DNA from: Boswellia sacra
Taxonomy: Eukaryota > Streptophyta > Magnoliopsida > Sapindales > Burseraceae
Reading direction: 5' to 3'
Assembly: GCA_013180625.2 (NCBI GenBank)
Contig: SNVD02008757.1
Span: forward strand, 248,001 to 312,000
Length of the DNA: 64,000 nt
Position numbers and translations under genes: made by a program. Of this stretch, positions 11,342 through 22,380 are shown piece by piece; position 1 is the stretch's first letter; every line of letters starts with the position of its first letter. The notes beneath the pieces are model-generated. The model had not been told where the DNA came from and ran no database searches. It saw nothing but the letters and a program-made list of their open reading frames with translations.

Positions 11342-12020
11342 CCTCTATTTAATCTTGTCGTCTGCTCCGCCCATAGCTAGGTTGATAGTGTTTGGTCTTT
11401 GGTAAGGTTACTTTCACCCTGTAATCTTCTTTTGCTATATTTTGATGTTGTATTATTATTATTATTATTGTTATTGTTATTATTATTAATGCGCATCAGA
11501 TTTCATCTATGTGGGCAGATCTATCGATTATATGGGTAGATGATCTATCGTTCTTCTTTAAGCAAGGAGGGTTAAAGTACTCTCTCTTAAGCAGAAGTTA
11601 TTATCACAAATTTCATTCTATTTTTAAGATGCATCTGTTATATTTATAATATGTGATTTTTTAAACAAGTTTTTGCTGATTTATGTGATTTTTTCTTTCG
11701 ATTTATAGTCTTTATGAATATTTGTCACAACCAAGTGAGTTTTACGCCTAACTTCCGATCCTGGACATGGACTGGACTGCTACTGTTGGAATAGAAGTAC
11801 GTTAGACAATTTTACAATAAAATAAAATTACCCATTTTTACACTGAAAAGTTTACAACTTCAATAATTACAGGAATAAACTCCAGATGATAGCAATTTAT
11901 ACAGCATATTACTTTGATATGAGTGGAGTTTTGAGGCACCGTTGAGACAAATATTTCTGTAGCAAAGTTGAGAAGAATCTCTACCTTTTCCTGGCGTAAA
12001 CGTAATCCAGGTGAAACCCA
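11342..12020. other. Spacer with (ATT)n microsatellite
   Basis: An interrupted ATT/GTT trinucleotide run lies at about 11450-11490. The part from about 11880 corresponds to the 3' flank of the minus-strand movement-protein-like unit 1. No further gene is seen. Confidence 0.6.
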
Positions 12021-12805
12021 TCAGGAATGACTTACCACCATTTGAAGAGACTCATGCTCTTGTTTTGCTGGAGGGATCTCGACTTGGAGATCCTCAGGGA
12101 TTTGGACCTCCTGACGCATGGATGTTTGTTGAGATTCGTGTTGTGCCCTTGAAAGAGTCTCATTTGGGAGTTTCCACTCCTCAGGGAACTGAACAGCACC
12201 CCATTTAATGGACCTGGAAATGATACCCTTTGGCTTTATTGTTTGATTATAAGTGGTGCTACCTACTGGGCTTGAATTTCTGGCTGCAGGGTTAACTGGC
12301 TTTTGCATGCATTTGTAATGGATTCTGTATATTAACGCATATGGAAATGAAGTTTCTTTGGCTTCTAAGTTCTCAAATTTAATATTAGTTGTTAAAACTT
12401 GCAAAATATTTGGATCTTGAAGAGAAACCATCAAGTTTGGAAAATAGTTACAAAAGACAGGGCCAGCAAGCAAGCTTGATTGAATAACGCTTAACAAAGA
12501 GTCATTGAAATCAAGAAATCTCATGTCTCTCAGACAAAGCAAAACTGATGCGTTGAGTCGCTCTCGGGTGAGGGCTTTGATCCTACCTGGACTAGTCCCA
12601 TATGCATAAATCTGTATTTGCTTTTATGTTTTTCAACAAGAGGTTGATCAAGCAATTGAAAGGGTTCATTTTCTTTATGCAGTAGAAGGGTTCCCTCAGT
12701 AGTTTCTATGCAATAATCTTTCTTGAAACTAAAAATATTGCTTGTTTTATAAATCATCTTTTTTGAAACTTTTGGAAGGTTCCAGTTGAGATATTGTTTT
12801 TCCAT
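12021..12805 (-). pseudogene. Movement-protein-like gene, unit 1 (one frameshift)
   Basis: The minus-strand exon starts at an ATG at 12805 (MEKQYLNWNLPKVSKK) and runs to a stop at 12021. The product resembles the 30K-superfamily cell-to-cell movement proteins of plant viruses, of the kind also found in caulimovirids. It has the beta-rich core markers FMHMGLVQVG, then RDMRFLDFNDSLL, then GPVFCNYFPNLMVSLQDPN, and a C-terminal WGAVQFPEEW block. The frame changes once, at about 12578-12583 just after the VG of the first marker, so the protein is split into a 91- and a 173-codon frame. It shares all markers with units 2, 3 and 4. Superfamily assignment is by motif recognition and needs a profile search; the homology among the units is seen directly. 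Confidence 0.75.
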
Positions 12806-12888
12806 ACTTGCTACGTTGATGTTGTCTTAGGATGATATAGCAACTAATAATATAACAATAATAATATAAAAATATTTGAGCAGTAGAT

Positions 12889-13052
12889 AAACTTACAAGG
12901 ATACCTTGGATTGGGTGAAGATTATCAGGAAGCTTTAGTGCTAATGTTGTTTGATGCAGGGTTAAAAGAGAAAAGATGGGAAGGGAATCTGCATAATTTT
13001 TTCTTAAAGCTGCTTCAGTCTTCCCCTTTGATTGAGAAACTTTTATAGGCAC
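12889..13052 (-). other. 5' leader exon, intron donor and TATA-like box of unit 1
   Basis: On the minus strand a TATAAAA box (plus 13041-13047) precedes a leader exon ending near 12896 at a donor TCCTT|GTAAGT; the movement-protein exon follows after an AT-rich intron of about 55-90 bp. The same arrangement, with recognisably similar leader text (CCCTGCATCAAA-like region), is found upstream of the other units. In this copy the leader contains an open frame beginning MPIKVSQSKGKTE, but the corresponding leaders in other copies contain stops, so it is probably untranslated. Confidence 0.55.
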
Positions 13053-14540
13053 TGCAGAGAATCTTTTCTTCTACTTTCTTGTTTTCTATGGTTGTGACTT
13101 CACCACTTCTGCTTTTTATCTAGTCTTTTGCTTTTATGATTGTCCCAGGCTTGGAAAAAACGTTAGACTACAAATGTAAATGACTAATATAGTATAAGCA
13201 TGAACCTAACTTGAGATTTTATATTCTTAACAACAAATAATATTTATGTTCTCTTTTCTTTCTGCTTCTTTAATGTTGTGTTTATCCGAAAAGGTTGTGG
13301 CAAAAATATCATTTTGCTGTGTCAAGCCTCTCCGTTTGATGATTGGCCTAGGCTGCTTTAGTGCTTTGTTGTGCTTAGCTTTGTAGGATTGCTTTTGCAA
13401 GCTGTGGGGGCTTGATTGAGATGGATTCAATTGGAGTCATCTTCGTTACTTTGATCATGTAAGTACTAGCATTTTCTGCATCATCTAGTTATCATCATAT
13501 AACGTTCATGGTATGTTGAAATTTAAACTTCATTCGCTATATTGAAATTTAGACTGCATTGGCTTTTTAAACAATCTGATATTGATAAAGGTTTTCTGCG
13601 TTATGCTTGAGTCTTTTTTTTATTTATTTATTTGGCCAAAAAAAATCTGAAACTGATGGCTCAACAGATTGACTGTTGCAGGCAATATTTCAAATGTTTT
13701 TAAACCTTGGTTGGATTACTTTGAAGGTCATCATATTTAATTTCATATCAACGCACCAATCAACTCCAACCTGTTGTGCTGCAGTTCAGATTCCGTAAAT
13801 CTCTTCACTTGGTGGATAATCTACTTCACGGTGAATTCAGAAACCATTGAGATTTCTAAGCATTTTGAGTTAGAATGATGAAATTAGTTTAGGAAATTCC
13901 ACATACAGGCACTATACTGTTTCAATTTACTTGCGAACAACGAACAACAATCGCATAAAAATACCATGTCATCATGTCAATATTTTATATCGGATGTATT
14001 TAAACTTTCTCAATTGGTTCTGACAATCTGTATTTAAATCGATTTCATCGGCAGTTAAAGACCTATAGGAAGCTCTTGACTAAATTGTGACTCAAGTAAA
14101 TAAACCAAGAAATGAGCTAGCAGATTCATTGAATTCTGATAAACTAGGAGAATTCCAGATCAATCAATGATTTGAGACAAGGGCTTTATGAGCTTGAGGT
14201 TCTATGTGACAAACAAAAAAGATGCAAGGGATGAATAACTTAGAATGGTTGAAGAGAAAAAGCACCGTCAAGTTAAAAATTTTTAGGATTTGCTGGCTTC
14301 TTAAGGATTAAACGTGTCTGTTTCTACACTAACAAAGTTGTAACTGCATGACAAGTTAAAGAGATCAACACAAATATGATATAACAACACTTGGGATAAT
14401 TAAGAAGCGAATATTTACAAGTTTTGAGTAGATTTCTGAATTAGGGGAAGTTCTCAACTCTTCAATGGTGATGCTAGAGTTGGAACTTGTGGAAGTTGAG
14501 AAGTCTTCCCTGTAATTGTTGGTCAAAAACGAAACTGCTG
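13053..14540. other. Upstream region of unit 1 and spacer to unit 2
   Basis: 13053-13680 is similar to sequence upstream of units 3 and 4 (a GATTGAGAT...GAGTCATCTTC landmark near 13415-13445, and an AATCTGAAACTGATGGCTCA landmark near 13645). This shows that the duplicated unit includes several hundred bp upstream of the leader. 13690-14440 holds nothing I recognise. Confidence 0.6.
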
Positions 14541-14550
14541 GCCCGAAGCT

Positions 14551-15310
14551 TCAGGAAGCTCGATCCTCCGAGGAGATATCATACTCTTGAGTCTCTGTAG
14601 AAGTCTCATCTTGGAGTTTCCATTCCTCAGGAAATTGTACATCAATCCATCTAATGGTTTTGGATCTCAAAACATTTGGCCAATCAATGAGTTTTTGATG
14701 GAAAAGGGTTTCACCTACGGGTCTAGATCTTTTCGCGCCAGGGTTAACAGGGTTTTGCATGGATTTGGAGTGAATTTTATGCATCAGAACAAATGGAAAA
14801 GAAGCCCCTTGCATCTCTAAATTGTAAAATTTCAGAGTGTTAAAACACACAAAATATTCGGGTCTTGAAGTGAAACCATAATGTTTGGAAAGTAATGAAG
14901 ATGAACAGGACCATCAACAAGAGTAGATTCAAGAACACTTAATATGGAATCACTAAAATGAACTAATCTCTTGTCTCTTAGGCAAAGCAAAATTGATGCA
15001 TTGTGTACTTCACGGAAGAGGGACTTGACACCAACCTGGACTAATCCTATATGTAAATATCTGTACTTCTGTTTACGTTTTTGTATGGCATGTGGATCAA
15101 ATAATTGAATGGGTTGATGCTGGTTGGCTAGTAAAATGGTTTTCTCAGTAGTTTTAATGGAATAATCCTTTTTGAAATTGAAAATGCTTGTTTTTGTTTC
15201 ATAAATTTCTTGTTTTGAAACTTTTGGAAGATTCCATTTCTCTTCTATGTAATCTGCCATATCATATGCTTCACTAGACACCCAAGCAGTCAACTTTCTC
15301 ACCGGACTAA
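14551..15310 (-). pseudogene. Movement-protein-like gene, unit 2 (one frameshift)
   Basis: The minus-strand exon begins at an acceptor TTTTTTAG|TCCGG near 15310 and ends at a stop at 14551. Markers in order are EEKWNLPKVS, YRYLHIGLVQVGVKSL, RDKRLVHFSDSIL, GPVHLHYFPNIMVSLQDPN and WIDVQFPEEWK. A frameshift at about 14838-14845, right after the DPN...LTL block, splits the frame. The N-terminal leader differs from unit 1 and includes SEAYDMADYIEE. The donor CCTT|GTAAGT lies at about 15362, giving an unusually short candidate intron of about 55 bp, near or below the usual plant minimum. Confidence 0.75.
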
Positions 15311-15385
15311 AAAAGAAATGATATAAATATTTGTGTAATATCAAAGACCAAGTGAACTTACAAGGAAACTCTGGTTCGCATGTTC

Positions 15386-15977
15386 TGTTAGAGATAAAAG
15401 GTTTAAAACAAACATTTACATCATAAGTTACAAAATTTATTTTGAGATTAATTTCATACGTTACAAGTATAATAAAAACATGAGTTACAATACTTATTAT
15501 TTGTAACGTTCATTATTTTATTAAGAGCATTATGGCTTAGGAGTTATAAAAAAATTAATTTGTAACTTACTTGGCTAAGAGACTACTATATAAAGGAGTC
15601 TCAAAGGAGTCTCAAAGGTTCTAACATGGATATGATCTATTTTGAATATTTTATGATTTTGAGCAATCGCGACACATAAAGATATGTTATTTTCTTCCAG
15701 TGATCGTGCTCATCGAGAAGATAGGCTGTGAGCACTGGGTTGTATCTTGGAACCCTTTAGTACCGATATGACCTGCACAAGAGGAGAACTCTTTGGCTTT
15801 AGGATAATGCCTTTGACATGCCTCCTAAATGCTCAGGCAACATAATTCTTACTCTATCTCTTTACTTATTCTATTTATTTAATATATTATTATATTAATT
15901 TAATTTATATTTTATTATTTCTTCAATGCATTTTTATTTGATTATTTTATTTAGATTTATTAAAAATATTCCCAACA
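15386..15977 (+). mobile_element. 592-bp solo LTR inserted in the unit 2 leader exon
   Basis: The element begins TGTTAGAGATAAAAGG and ends CCCAACA, with TGTTC before and TGTTA after (4 of 5 bases shared). A TATATAAAGG box lies near 15597 and the sequence has no internal coding region, so it reads as a solo LTR. The flanking leader exon of unit 2 (15355-15385 and 15978-16170) rejoins cleanly when the insert is removed. Family assignment (copia is likely) is inferred. Confidence 0.7.
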
Positions 15978-16189
15978 TGTTAAGGAACAGCTTTTGATGC
16001 AAGTATCTTAGATTCTAGGTCAAAAGAGAATAGACTTTAGAAAACATATGCATAATATGCTGAAATTCTTAAGTGGGATTCTTTTGTTAGGGCCACAGGA
16101 GGAGCTTTTTCTTAAAACTACTTGTTTTCCTTTTGATATGAGGAAGTCTCTTATAGGTAGTTAATTAAGAGAATCTTCCCTGTTATGCT
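15978..16189 (-). other. Remainder of unit 2 leader exon and promoter
   Basis: The text from GCTTTTGATGCAAG to CTCTTATAGG (CTATAAGAG box on the minus strand, near 16149-16157) is homologous to 12950-13052 of unit 1. The promoter is followed upstream by the hAT insertion at 16190. Confidence 0.55.
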
Positions 16190-18242
16190 TAGGGTTGGAA
16201 CCGGGGTGGGGCAGGTACGGGGCGGTCAATATCCAGTCCCGCCCCGCTGACCCTTTTTTTTGGCCCGGCCCGCCCCGTTGCCCCTTTGCGGGGCGGGGCG
16301 GGGCGGGGCGAAAAAAAATTTTAGTAGATCCAGACCCGCCACTCCCCGCCACTGTTTATATTTTTACAATCACACCCCTATAATCTTTATATTTTTCAAC
16401 TTCATCCCTTGTAATATTTACATCTTTACAAATAACTCCCTTATCAATTTCTCATCATATCATTTATAACTATGATCATTTTTCAACAATCATAAAAATA
16501 ATAAATCTTCAAATTAAAATCAAAATAGTTGTATATTATCATTTGATTTTATTAGTAATAATGTTATATATTTCATTAGAAATAATGTTAAAAGTTTATT
16601 ATTGCTTGTAAACTAGTTAATTGATAATTTTTAAATAGTTGATAATACAATTAAATAATTTTTTAATGACATGTTCATTTAATTTCAATTTAATAATAGT
16701 AATAATATGATTGGTATATACCAAATAATTAATATTATAAATATTTATAAAATACTAATAATTTAATTAACTAATTTAAATTACGATAAATCATATATTT
16801 AAAGTTATAAGATTATTTTTATCATATTTCTATTTACATATTTAGAAAATAATATATTGATTATATTAAACATATACATTTTAAAAATAATATTGTTAAT
16901 ATTGCAATAATTTAAATAGTACTTAGTAATCTATATCAAGATTGCATATGTTATACAAATTTAATTACTATAAAATACAAATATTTAATTATCATTTGAT
17001 TTTATTAGTAATAATGTTACATGCTTTATTAGAAATAATGTTAAAAATGTATTATTCTTGTAAACTAGTTAATTAACACTTTTTCAATAGTATGTTAATT
17101 TAATTTCAATATAATAATAGTAATAATATGATTTGTATATACTACTTAATTAACATTATATGTATTTATGAAACAATAATAATTAAATTAATTAATTTAA
17201 ATTAAGAATTTACGATAAATCATGTATTTAAGATTATAAGATTATTTTTATCCTATTTTTATTTATATATTTGGGAAATAATATATTGATTATATTAAAG
17301 ATATACATTTTTAAAATAATCATGTTAATATTGCAATAATTTAATTAGTACTTAGTAATCTATATCAAGATTGTATATATTATAAAAATTTAATTACTAT
17401 AAAATATAAATATTTAATTATCATTAATTGTCATTTAATTATATTAGTAATAATGTTACATACTTTATTAGAAATAATGTTAAAAGTGTATTATTGCTTA
17501 TAAATTATTTAATTGACAATTTTTTAAATAGTTAATAATACAATTAAATAAATTTTTAGTAAGATGTTGATTTAATTTCAATCTAATAATCGCAATAATA
17601 TTATTGGAATATGCCAAATAATTAACGTTATATATTTATGAAACATTAATAATTTAATTAATTAATTTAAATTATAATAAATCATATATTTAAGGTTTTA
17701 AGATTTTTTTTTATCATATTTCTATTTACATATTTAAAAAATAATATACTGATTATATTATAGATATATATTTTAAAAATAATCTTGTTAATATTGTAAT
17801 AATTTAATTAGTACTTAATAATCTATATCAAGATTGTATATATTATACAAATTCAATTACTATAAAATACAAATATTTTATTTTGTCATTATAATATGAC
17901 GAAATTGATGTTAATATACTAAAAGATATTAATTATTAATTAAAATGTCATTTTTATTAAAGTATTATTTGTAAAATTATTAAGAATTTATATATATGAA
18001 AAATTTAACAAATATAACCTAAAAAATTATAAAACAGTCCTAAACTTTAAAAATTTTATAAATACACCCCTAACCTTGCGGGGCGGGTCTACGGGTCCAA
18101 ATGGCTAGACCCGGACCCGAATCCGCCCCGACCGGGGCAGAAATTTTCTGTCCCAGAACCGCCCCTATGAATGCCAAGACCCGCCCCGTTGGACCGGGTC
18201 CGGCTGGGTCCGTGGTGGGTCTGGGGCAAATGCCCAACCCTA
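16190..18242. mobile_element. Non-autonomous hAT element with GC-rich ends (copy 3, expanded interior)
   Basis: It starts TAGGGTTGGAACCGGGG and ends ...TGCCCAACCCTA, flanked by a perfect 8-bp TSD, GTTATGCT (16182-16189 and 18243-18250). Both ends are GC-rich. The AT-rich interior carries a roughly 440-450-bp unit about three times (ATTTGATTTT landmark at 16541 and 16994, related ATTTAATTAT at 17433), whereas copy 1 at 6817-8256 carries it once. No transposase. It sits immediately upstream of the unit 2 promoter. Confidence 0.92.
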
Positions 18243-18250
18243 GTTATGCT

Positions 18251-18700
18251 TGAGATTTTTCCTATCTCTACGAATAGGATTATCTTGCTTTTGCTTTTGC
18301 TTTCATGATAGTCCTTGGCTGCTCTTTTTTTTTTTTTTCCTTTCATTTATTTGATTGTTACTTCCTTGAGAAGTACTTATATTTGTTTTTGGAGGACTTT
18401 GTGAACTTGTGTCTTGTTATCTATTGAGTTTTATGAGTCAATTCATAACACATATAAATTCATTTGTAAAATAGTGAGGAAAGATATTTCTCAACTCTTT
18501 TGGAGAGAATTATCTGTGCCCTATATAATTAATCTGAATTACAGTATCTATAGATTTGGAGGATATACTATGCATGATAAATGTACCTCATCAATTACGT
18601 CATACTTCATAAATCTTCTAAAATGCATATAACTCTTATGTAATGAACCATTGCAATGGTCTGTTCCTGTCATCAGAAGTTCTAATACTTGTTTTAGAAG
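18251..18700. other. Displaced upstream flank of unit 2, then unassigned spacer
   Basis: The text just after the hAT element (CTTTTGCTTTCATGATAGTC near 18296-18315) matches the upstream flank of units 1 and 4 (CTTTTATGATTGTCC, CTTTCACGATTGTAA). From about 18350 on I recognise nothing. Confidence 0.5.
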
Positions 18701-18759
18701 TAGAACCTTGGTTGGCAGTGGGGAGGGATGGTAATTATATAAGTTGAGAATATTCCCAC

Positions 18760-19140
18760 CAGTTCCAAAGATTCGAGTGATGAACTATTTCTGCAGGGAA
18801 ATCGAATCTTGACTGACCCATCAGGATATGGGATGATTTGAGCAGATTCACCAAAATATTCGGAGACCTTTTGCTTATTTGATGCAGGGATGAGACAAAA
18901 TATTCAGATGTTCTCGTTGAATTTCTTTTTGCGAATCTCCTTTAAGATCACTTCATCCTTGCTCTCTGATCGAGGAACTTTTATGACCATTGTAGATAAT
19001 CTATACTGTTACGCTTGTAAACCATCTCTTTGTAGCTTGTTTATGCAGAGTTTTGCTTTTGCTCTTATTCGTTGTGCTCTTGGAGTACTTTACCTTGTTT
19101 CGGTTTTATTAAATTAAGACTTCTGAAATTAATGGCTCAG
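18760..19140 (-). pseudogene. Relic movement-protein-like unit lacking the coding exon
   Basis: 18790-18850 (GACTGACCCATCAGGATATG) matches the 3' end of unit 3 (GACTGAGCCATCAGGATACT at 19483). From about 18880 (TTTGATGCAGGGATGAGACA) the sequence matches the leader exon and promoter text of other units, with the CTTTTATGACCATTG box at 18978-18992 and the GAAATTAATGGCTCAGTG landmark at 19125. The movement-protein exon that should lie between is absent, so this unit has an internal deletion of its coding part. Confidence 0.6.
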
Positions 19141-19330
19141 TGATTTTTTGGCTACGTATAGTTCTGGATGCTTGGATTATGTTTGCTTTGATGGTGCGAT
19201 GTTCTCCAATCATTTTCATTACACAACCATTTAATATCTGTCATGCTAATGGCCAGCTTAGTTGGGATATCATATCAGATTTTTACCAAGTAAAAAGTTC
19301 ACATTACACAAGCCAAGCGGAAAACAAAAT

Positions 19331-20279
19331 TTAAAAACAAAAAGCAGGACAAATATAATACAGGATTTTATAAGCTAGAGGTGGAACAAGACCAACATGT
19401 TCTTGAAAATTTGATACTTCATGGCTTGAAGACCCAGGTGGTAGAAGACTCCCCACTTTTTCTTGATGGAAGCCGGATTTGGACTGAGCCATCAGGATAC
19501 TGGAGGATTGGAGAAGACTCAGGTTCTTGTTTCTTTGGAGGATTCTCTTTTTGGATTTTCCATTCCTCAGGAAATTGGATCTCACTCCATTTGATGATTT
19601 TAGGAATTTCAAGACGTGGAATTTTGAGGTTTGTTTTGGAAAAAAAAGGGATTTCTCTACAGAGCTAGATTTTTTGGCACCAGTTTTGAAAGGGTCTAGC
19701 AAACATTTGTAGTGAACTCTATAAATGAGCGCAACCGGCAAAGAAGTCTCCTTCTAAATTGTGAAGCTTAACGTTTAGAGTCAAAAAGTTCCAAACATTT
19801 GGATCTTGAACGCAAAACAAAATGTTTGGAAAACAGTTAAAATAAACAGGACCATCGTCCAGATTAGACTGAAAACCACCTAATAAAGATTGATTGAAAT
19901 CAAGCAGCCTCTTATCTCTTAAGCAAAGCAAAATTGATGCATTAAGTCCTTCCCTTGTAAGGCGTTTGACACCAGCCTGGACTAATCCTACATGCAAATA
20001 TGCGTATTTTTCTTCATGTCTTCCCAGAGCATATTGATCAAATAATGCAATGGATTGAAGCTTGCCATTCAGTGAAACAAGGTGCTCGGTAGTTTTGATT
20101 GAGTAATCTTTTTCGAAATAAAAAATGCCCATTTGATAAACACTTCCTTCTGAAACTTTTGGAAGTTTCCATTTCTGCAAATTGTTTTCTATGGTTGCCA
20201 TATTTTGTTCTCCATCACCTACACTTTTACTGCTATTATCTGGGCTTAATTTAGACAGTGATCTAAGTAAAGAATTCAT
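19331..20279 (-). pseudogene. Movement-protein-like gene, unit 3 (at least two frameshifts)
   Basis: The minus-strand exon starts at an ATG at 20279, right after an acceptor CTTTCAG|G. It opens MNSLLRSLSKLSPDNS, almost as unit 4 does. Markers in order are KWKLPKVSEGSVY, YAYLHVGLVQAGVKRLT, RDKRLLDFNQSLL and GPVYFNCFPNILFCVQDPN. The frame changes near 19755, and again near the FPEEW-equivalent block around 19570-19620, before the 3' end. The second marker keeps the hallmark spacing seen in the other units. The Val-to-Ala change in VQAG and a GGFQ in place of SVLQ distinguish it. Confidence 0.75.
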
Positions 20280-20479
20280 CCTGAAAGTGGTCTCAGGTCC
20301 ACCTTTATCACTTACTGCAGGGTCCCCTCTTTCTGCAAAAAGTGAGTTATCAAGTTGAGATGTATGGAAGCAATAATATTATGATTTCTAGGGACTTTTA
20401 TATAATCTTGAAGCGAGGATAGTGCAGCAATAAATGATGTAAATGATACAACATTTGTATAATACTAAAAGTTTGAGAG

Positions 20480-20950
20480 AACTTGCAAGCAAACTTTGAT
20501 TTCAGCTGATCAGGTTGATGCAAAGTAGTCTCTAAATAAAAGTGAAAAGTTTTAAAAGGAATATGCTGAAGTTCTTTGTGGAATTGTTTATAGGGGAAAG
20601 TTCCTCTTAAAACAGCTGGTATCTTCCTTCCAATTAGCTTTTATGGCCATTGAAGATAATATTTCCCATGGTGATTGAGATTTTTGTTATGATTTTTTAA
20701 GTAAACTTGTTGAAGAAGGCCTTTCTTTTATGAGTTAATTTATTGTACAAGGGCCCGGCTACTTTCAAGTCTTTTGTTTTTACTGCTGAGCTAGCACATA
20801 GATTGGCTTTGGGAGGATTGTCTGGACTTATTCTTGATTGAGATAAGATTCCATGAGAGTCATTTCATTACTACTTTGGCAATAAAGTTACTAGAGTTTT
20901 CTGCAATTTCATTATCATCTAATCCCAATTTCGATAAAAAAATACCACTA
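20480..20950 (-). other. Leader exon, promoter and upstream flank of unit 3
   Basis: The minus strand shows a CATAAAAG box (plus 20638-20645) and a leader exon containing TTTGCATCAACCTGATCAGC, ending at a GCAAGT donor (20480s; GC-AG type if used). Upstream text at 20810-20870 (GCTTTGGGAGGATTGTCTGG, then TTGATTGAGATAAGATTCCA) matches units 1 and 4. Confidence 0.5.
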
Positions 20951-21058
20951 TAACTGAGATTGAGAAGCATTCCTGAAATTGCTTTGAGCTCTGCTTTTTC
21001 TTTTAAACTACAAATACTTAAACCAATGGCTCAATAGATTAAATGTTACAAAGTTAGT

Positions 21059-21550
21059 TAGGTGGGAATTCGTGTCATGCGTATCGATATATTTTATTAT
21101 TTATGTCAAGACAGATCTGACACAGTTATTAAATATGTTACCGATATGTTGTAATCATGTCATATTTAATTCATATAATTTACTTAATTGTTTAACTTAG
21201 TTATGTATAATATATTATATTTTATATATTTATATCAATTAAAATTATTTTTAGAATATAAACTATTGTTAGTATAAAATATTAATAAAATCATCATAAT
21301 TTATTATTTTATAAATTAATTTATTTTATAATATAAAAATTTCAGTTTTATAATATATATGTTGTAAGTAGGTAATAATTTATATCATTAAATGAGCTTA
21401 CATATTAACGATATACAAAATATGTTTAATTATTCGTGTCGTTAAACGGGTTGGTGTGTTGAACACTCTCAACACGAATCCGACCCATTTATTAATCGTA
21501 TATCGTATTCATGTCGTGTTCGCGTATCGTATCTCAAATTTCCATCCCTA
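21059..21550. mobile_element. ~490-bp hAT-like MITE
   Basis: The ends TAGGTGGGAATTCGTGTC... and ...AAATTTCCATCCCTA are inverted repeats (TAGGnnGGAA-type). CGTGTCATGCGTATCG near the left recurs inverted near the right as CGTGTTCGCGTATCGTATC. The flanks share TAGTTA, but a clean 8-bp TSD is not resolved. The interior is AT-rich and non-coding. Confidence 0.6.
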
Positions 21551-21834
21551 GTTATGAGTGTACTTGATGTTAAATCATCATGCTAGAGCTGGAATATTAG
21601 GAAAAAATTTTCGGATTATAAATTATTCTCATTACATAATCTATGCCAAGAAAAGTTCAAAGAAGTAAAATAAAAAGACATACATTAAAACCTCGATAAA
21701 TGAATATTGTTGAGACCGCGGGAAATTATTATTTTATGAAGGTTATTTAATTATCAATAAATGAATAATTTACTAATTTATCGATAAATGAATAATTATT
21801 TATTTATGAAGATTTTTATGATTTGATTACTTGC

Positions 21835-21836
<2 letters not shown>

Positions 21837-21888
<52 letters not shown>
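21837..21888. repeat. (AT)26 microsatellite
   Basis: An uninterrupted alternating AT tract of 52 bp lies inside the pogo-like element. Confidence 0.97.
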
Positions 21889-21891
<3 letters not shown>

Positions 21892-21899
21892 CCAAATTC

Positions 21900-22380
21900 A
21901 TGAATGTATTATTAATAAAAAAAACAATGGATACAACCATTGCAAATTGTTTTCGATATTGCAAAATCCGGTCAAATGTAGGTATGTTTGTAGAGCAAGA
22001 AGTTGGTGAAGATGATGGCATTTATAAATTACATGAAGTCATTTCTGTTCTACACTATAGAAATTCAATGGATGTTGAACAAATTTTAAATTATCCTAAT
22101 GATGCAGTAATGGAATTGCCTACTAATAAATAGATTATTGAATGGGTAATGGATATGTCAACTGATGATGATCATGATCCAGATGATAGTTCCATTTTGC
22201 AAATTTTTTCTCTAAAAGATGCCATTCAAGCTATAACAACGTTACACAACTTCTTGTTACAGCATGAAAAAGATATTCCAAATGTGGTGCATGCTTTGTA
22301 AAAAATTAAGGATGAAATTGAGTTTGGCTTAGATAGAAAAAAAAATTTAGATGCATATTTTGAAAATAAGAAGAATTGAG
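21900..22380 (+). pseudogene. C-terminal remnant of pogo-like transposase
   Basis: The frame reads DTTIANCFRYCKIRSNVGMF, followed by an acidic region with DDDHDPDDSSILQIFSL and then DAIQAITTLHNFLLQHEKDI, resembling the C-terminal tail of plant pogo/CENP-B-like DDE transposases. A stop at 22130-22132 and another near 22300 break it. The catalytic domain is missing, so it is non-functional. Confidence 0.65.

Noticed and set aside
11342..11400. Sequence TCTGCTCCGCCCATAGC resembling another miR482 mature region
   Set aside because: No complementary 5' arm was found within a plausible distance; likely a fragment or chance similarity.
16195..16469. Open frames across the GC-rich hAT end
   Set aside because: Pro/Arg/Ala/Gly-rich frames caused by GGGGCGGGG runs in the transposon terminus.
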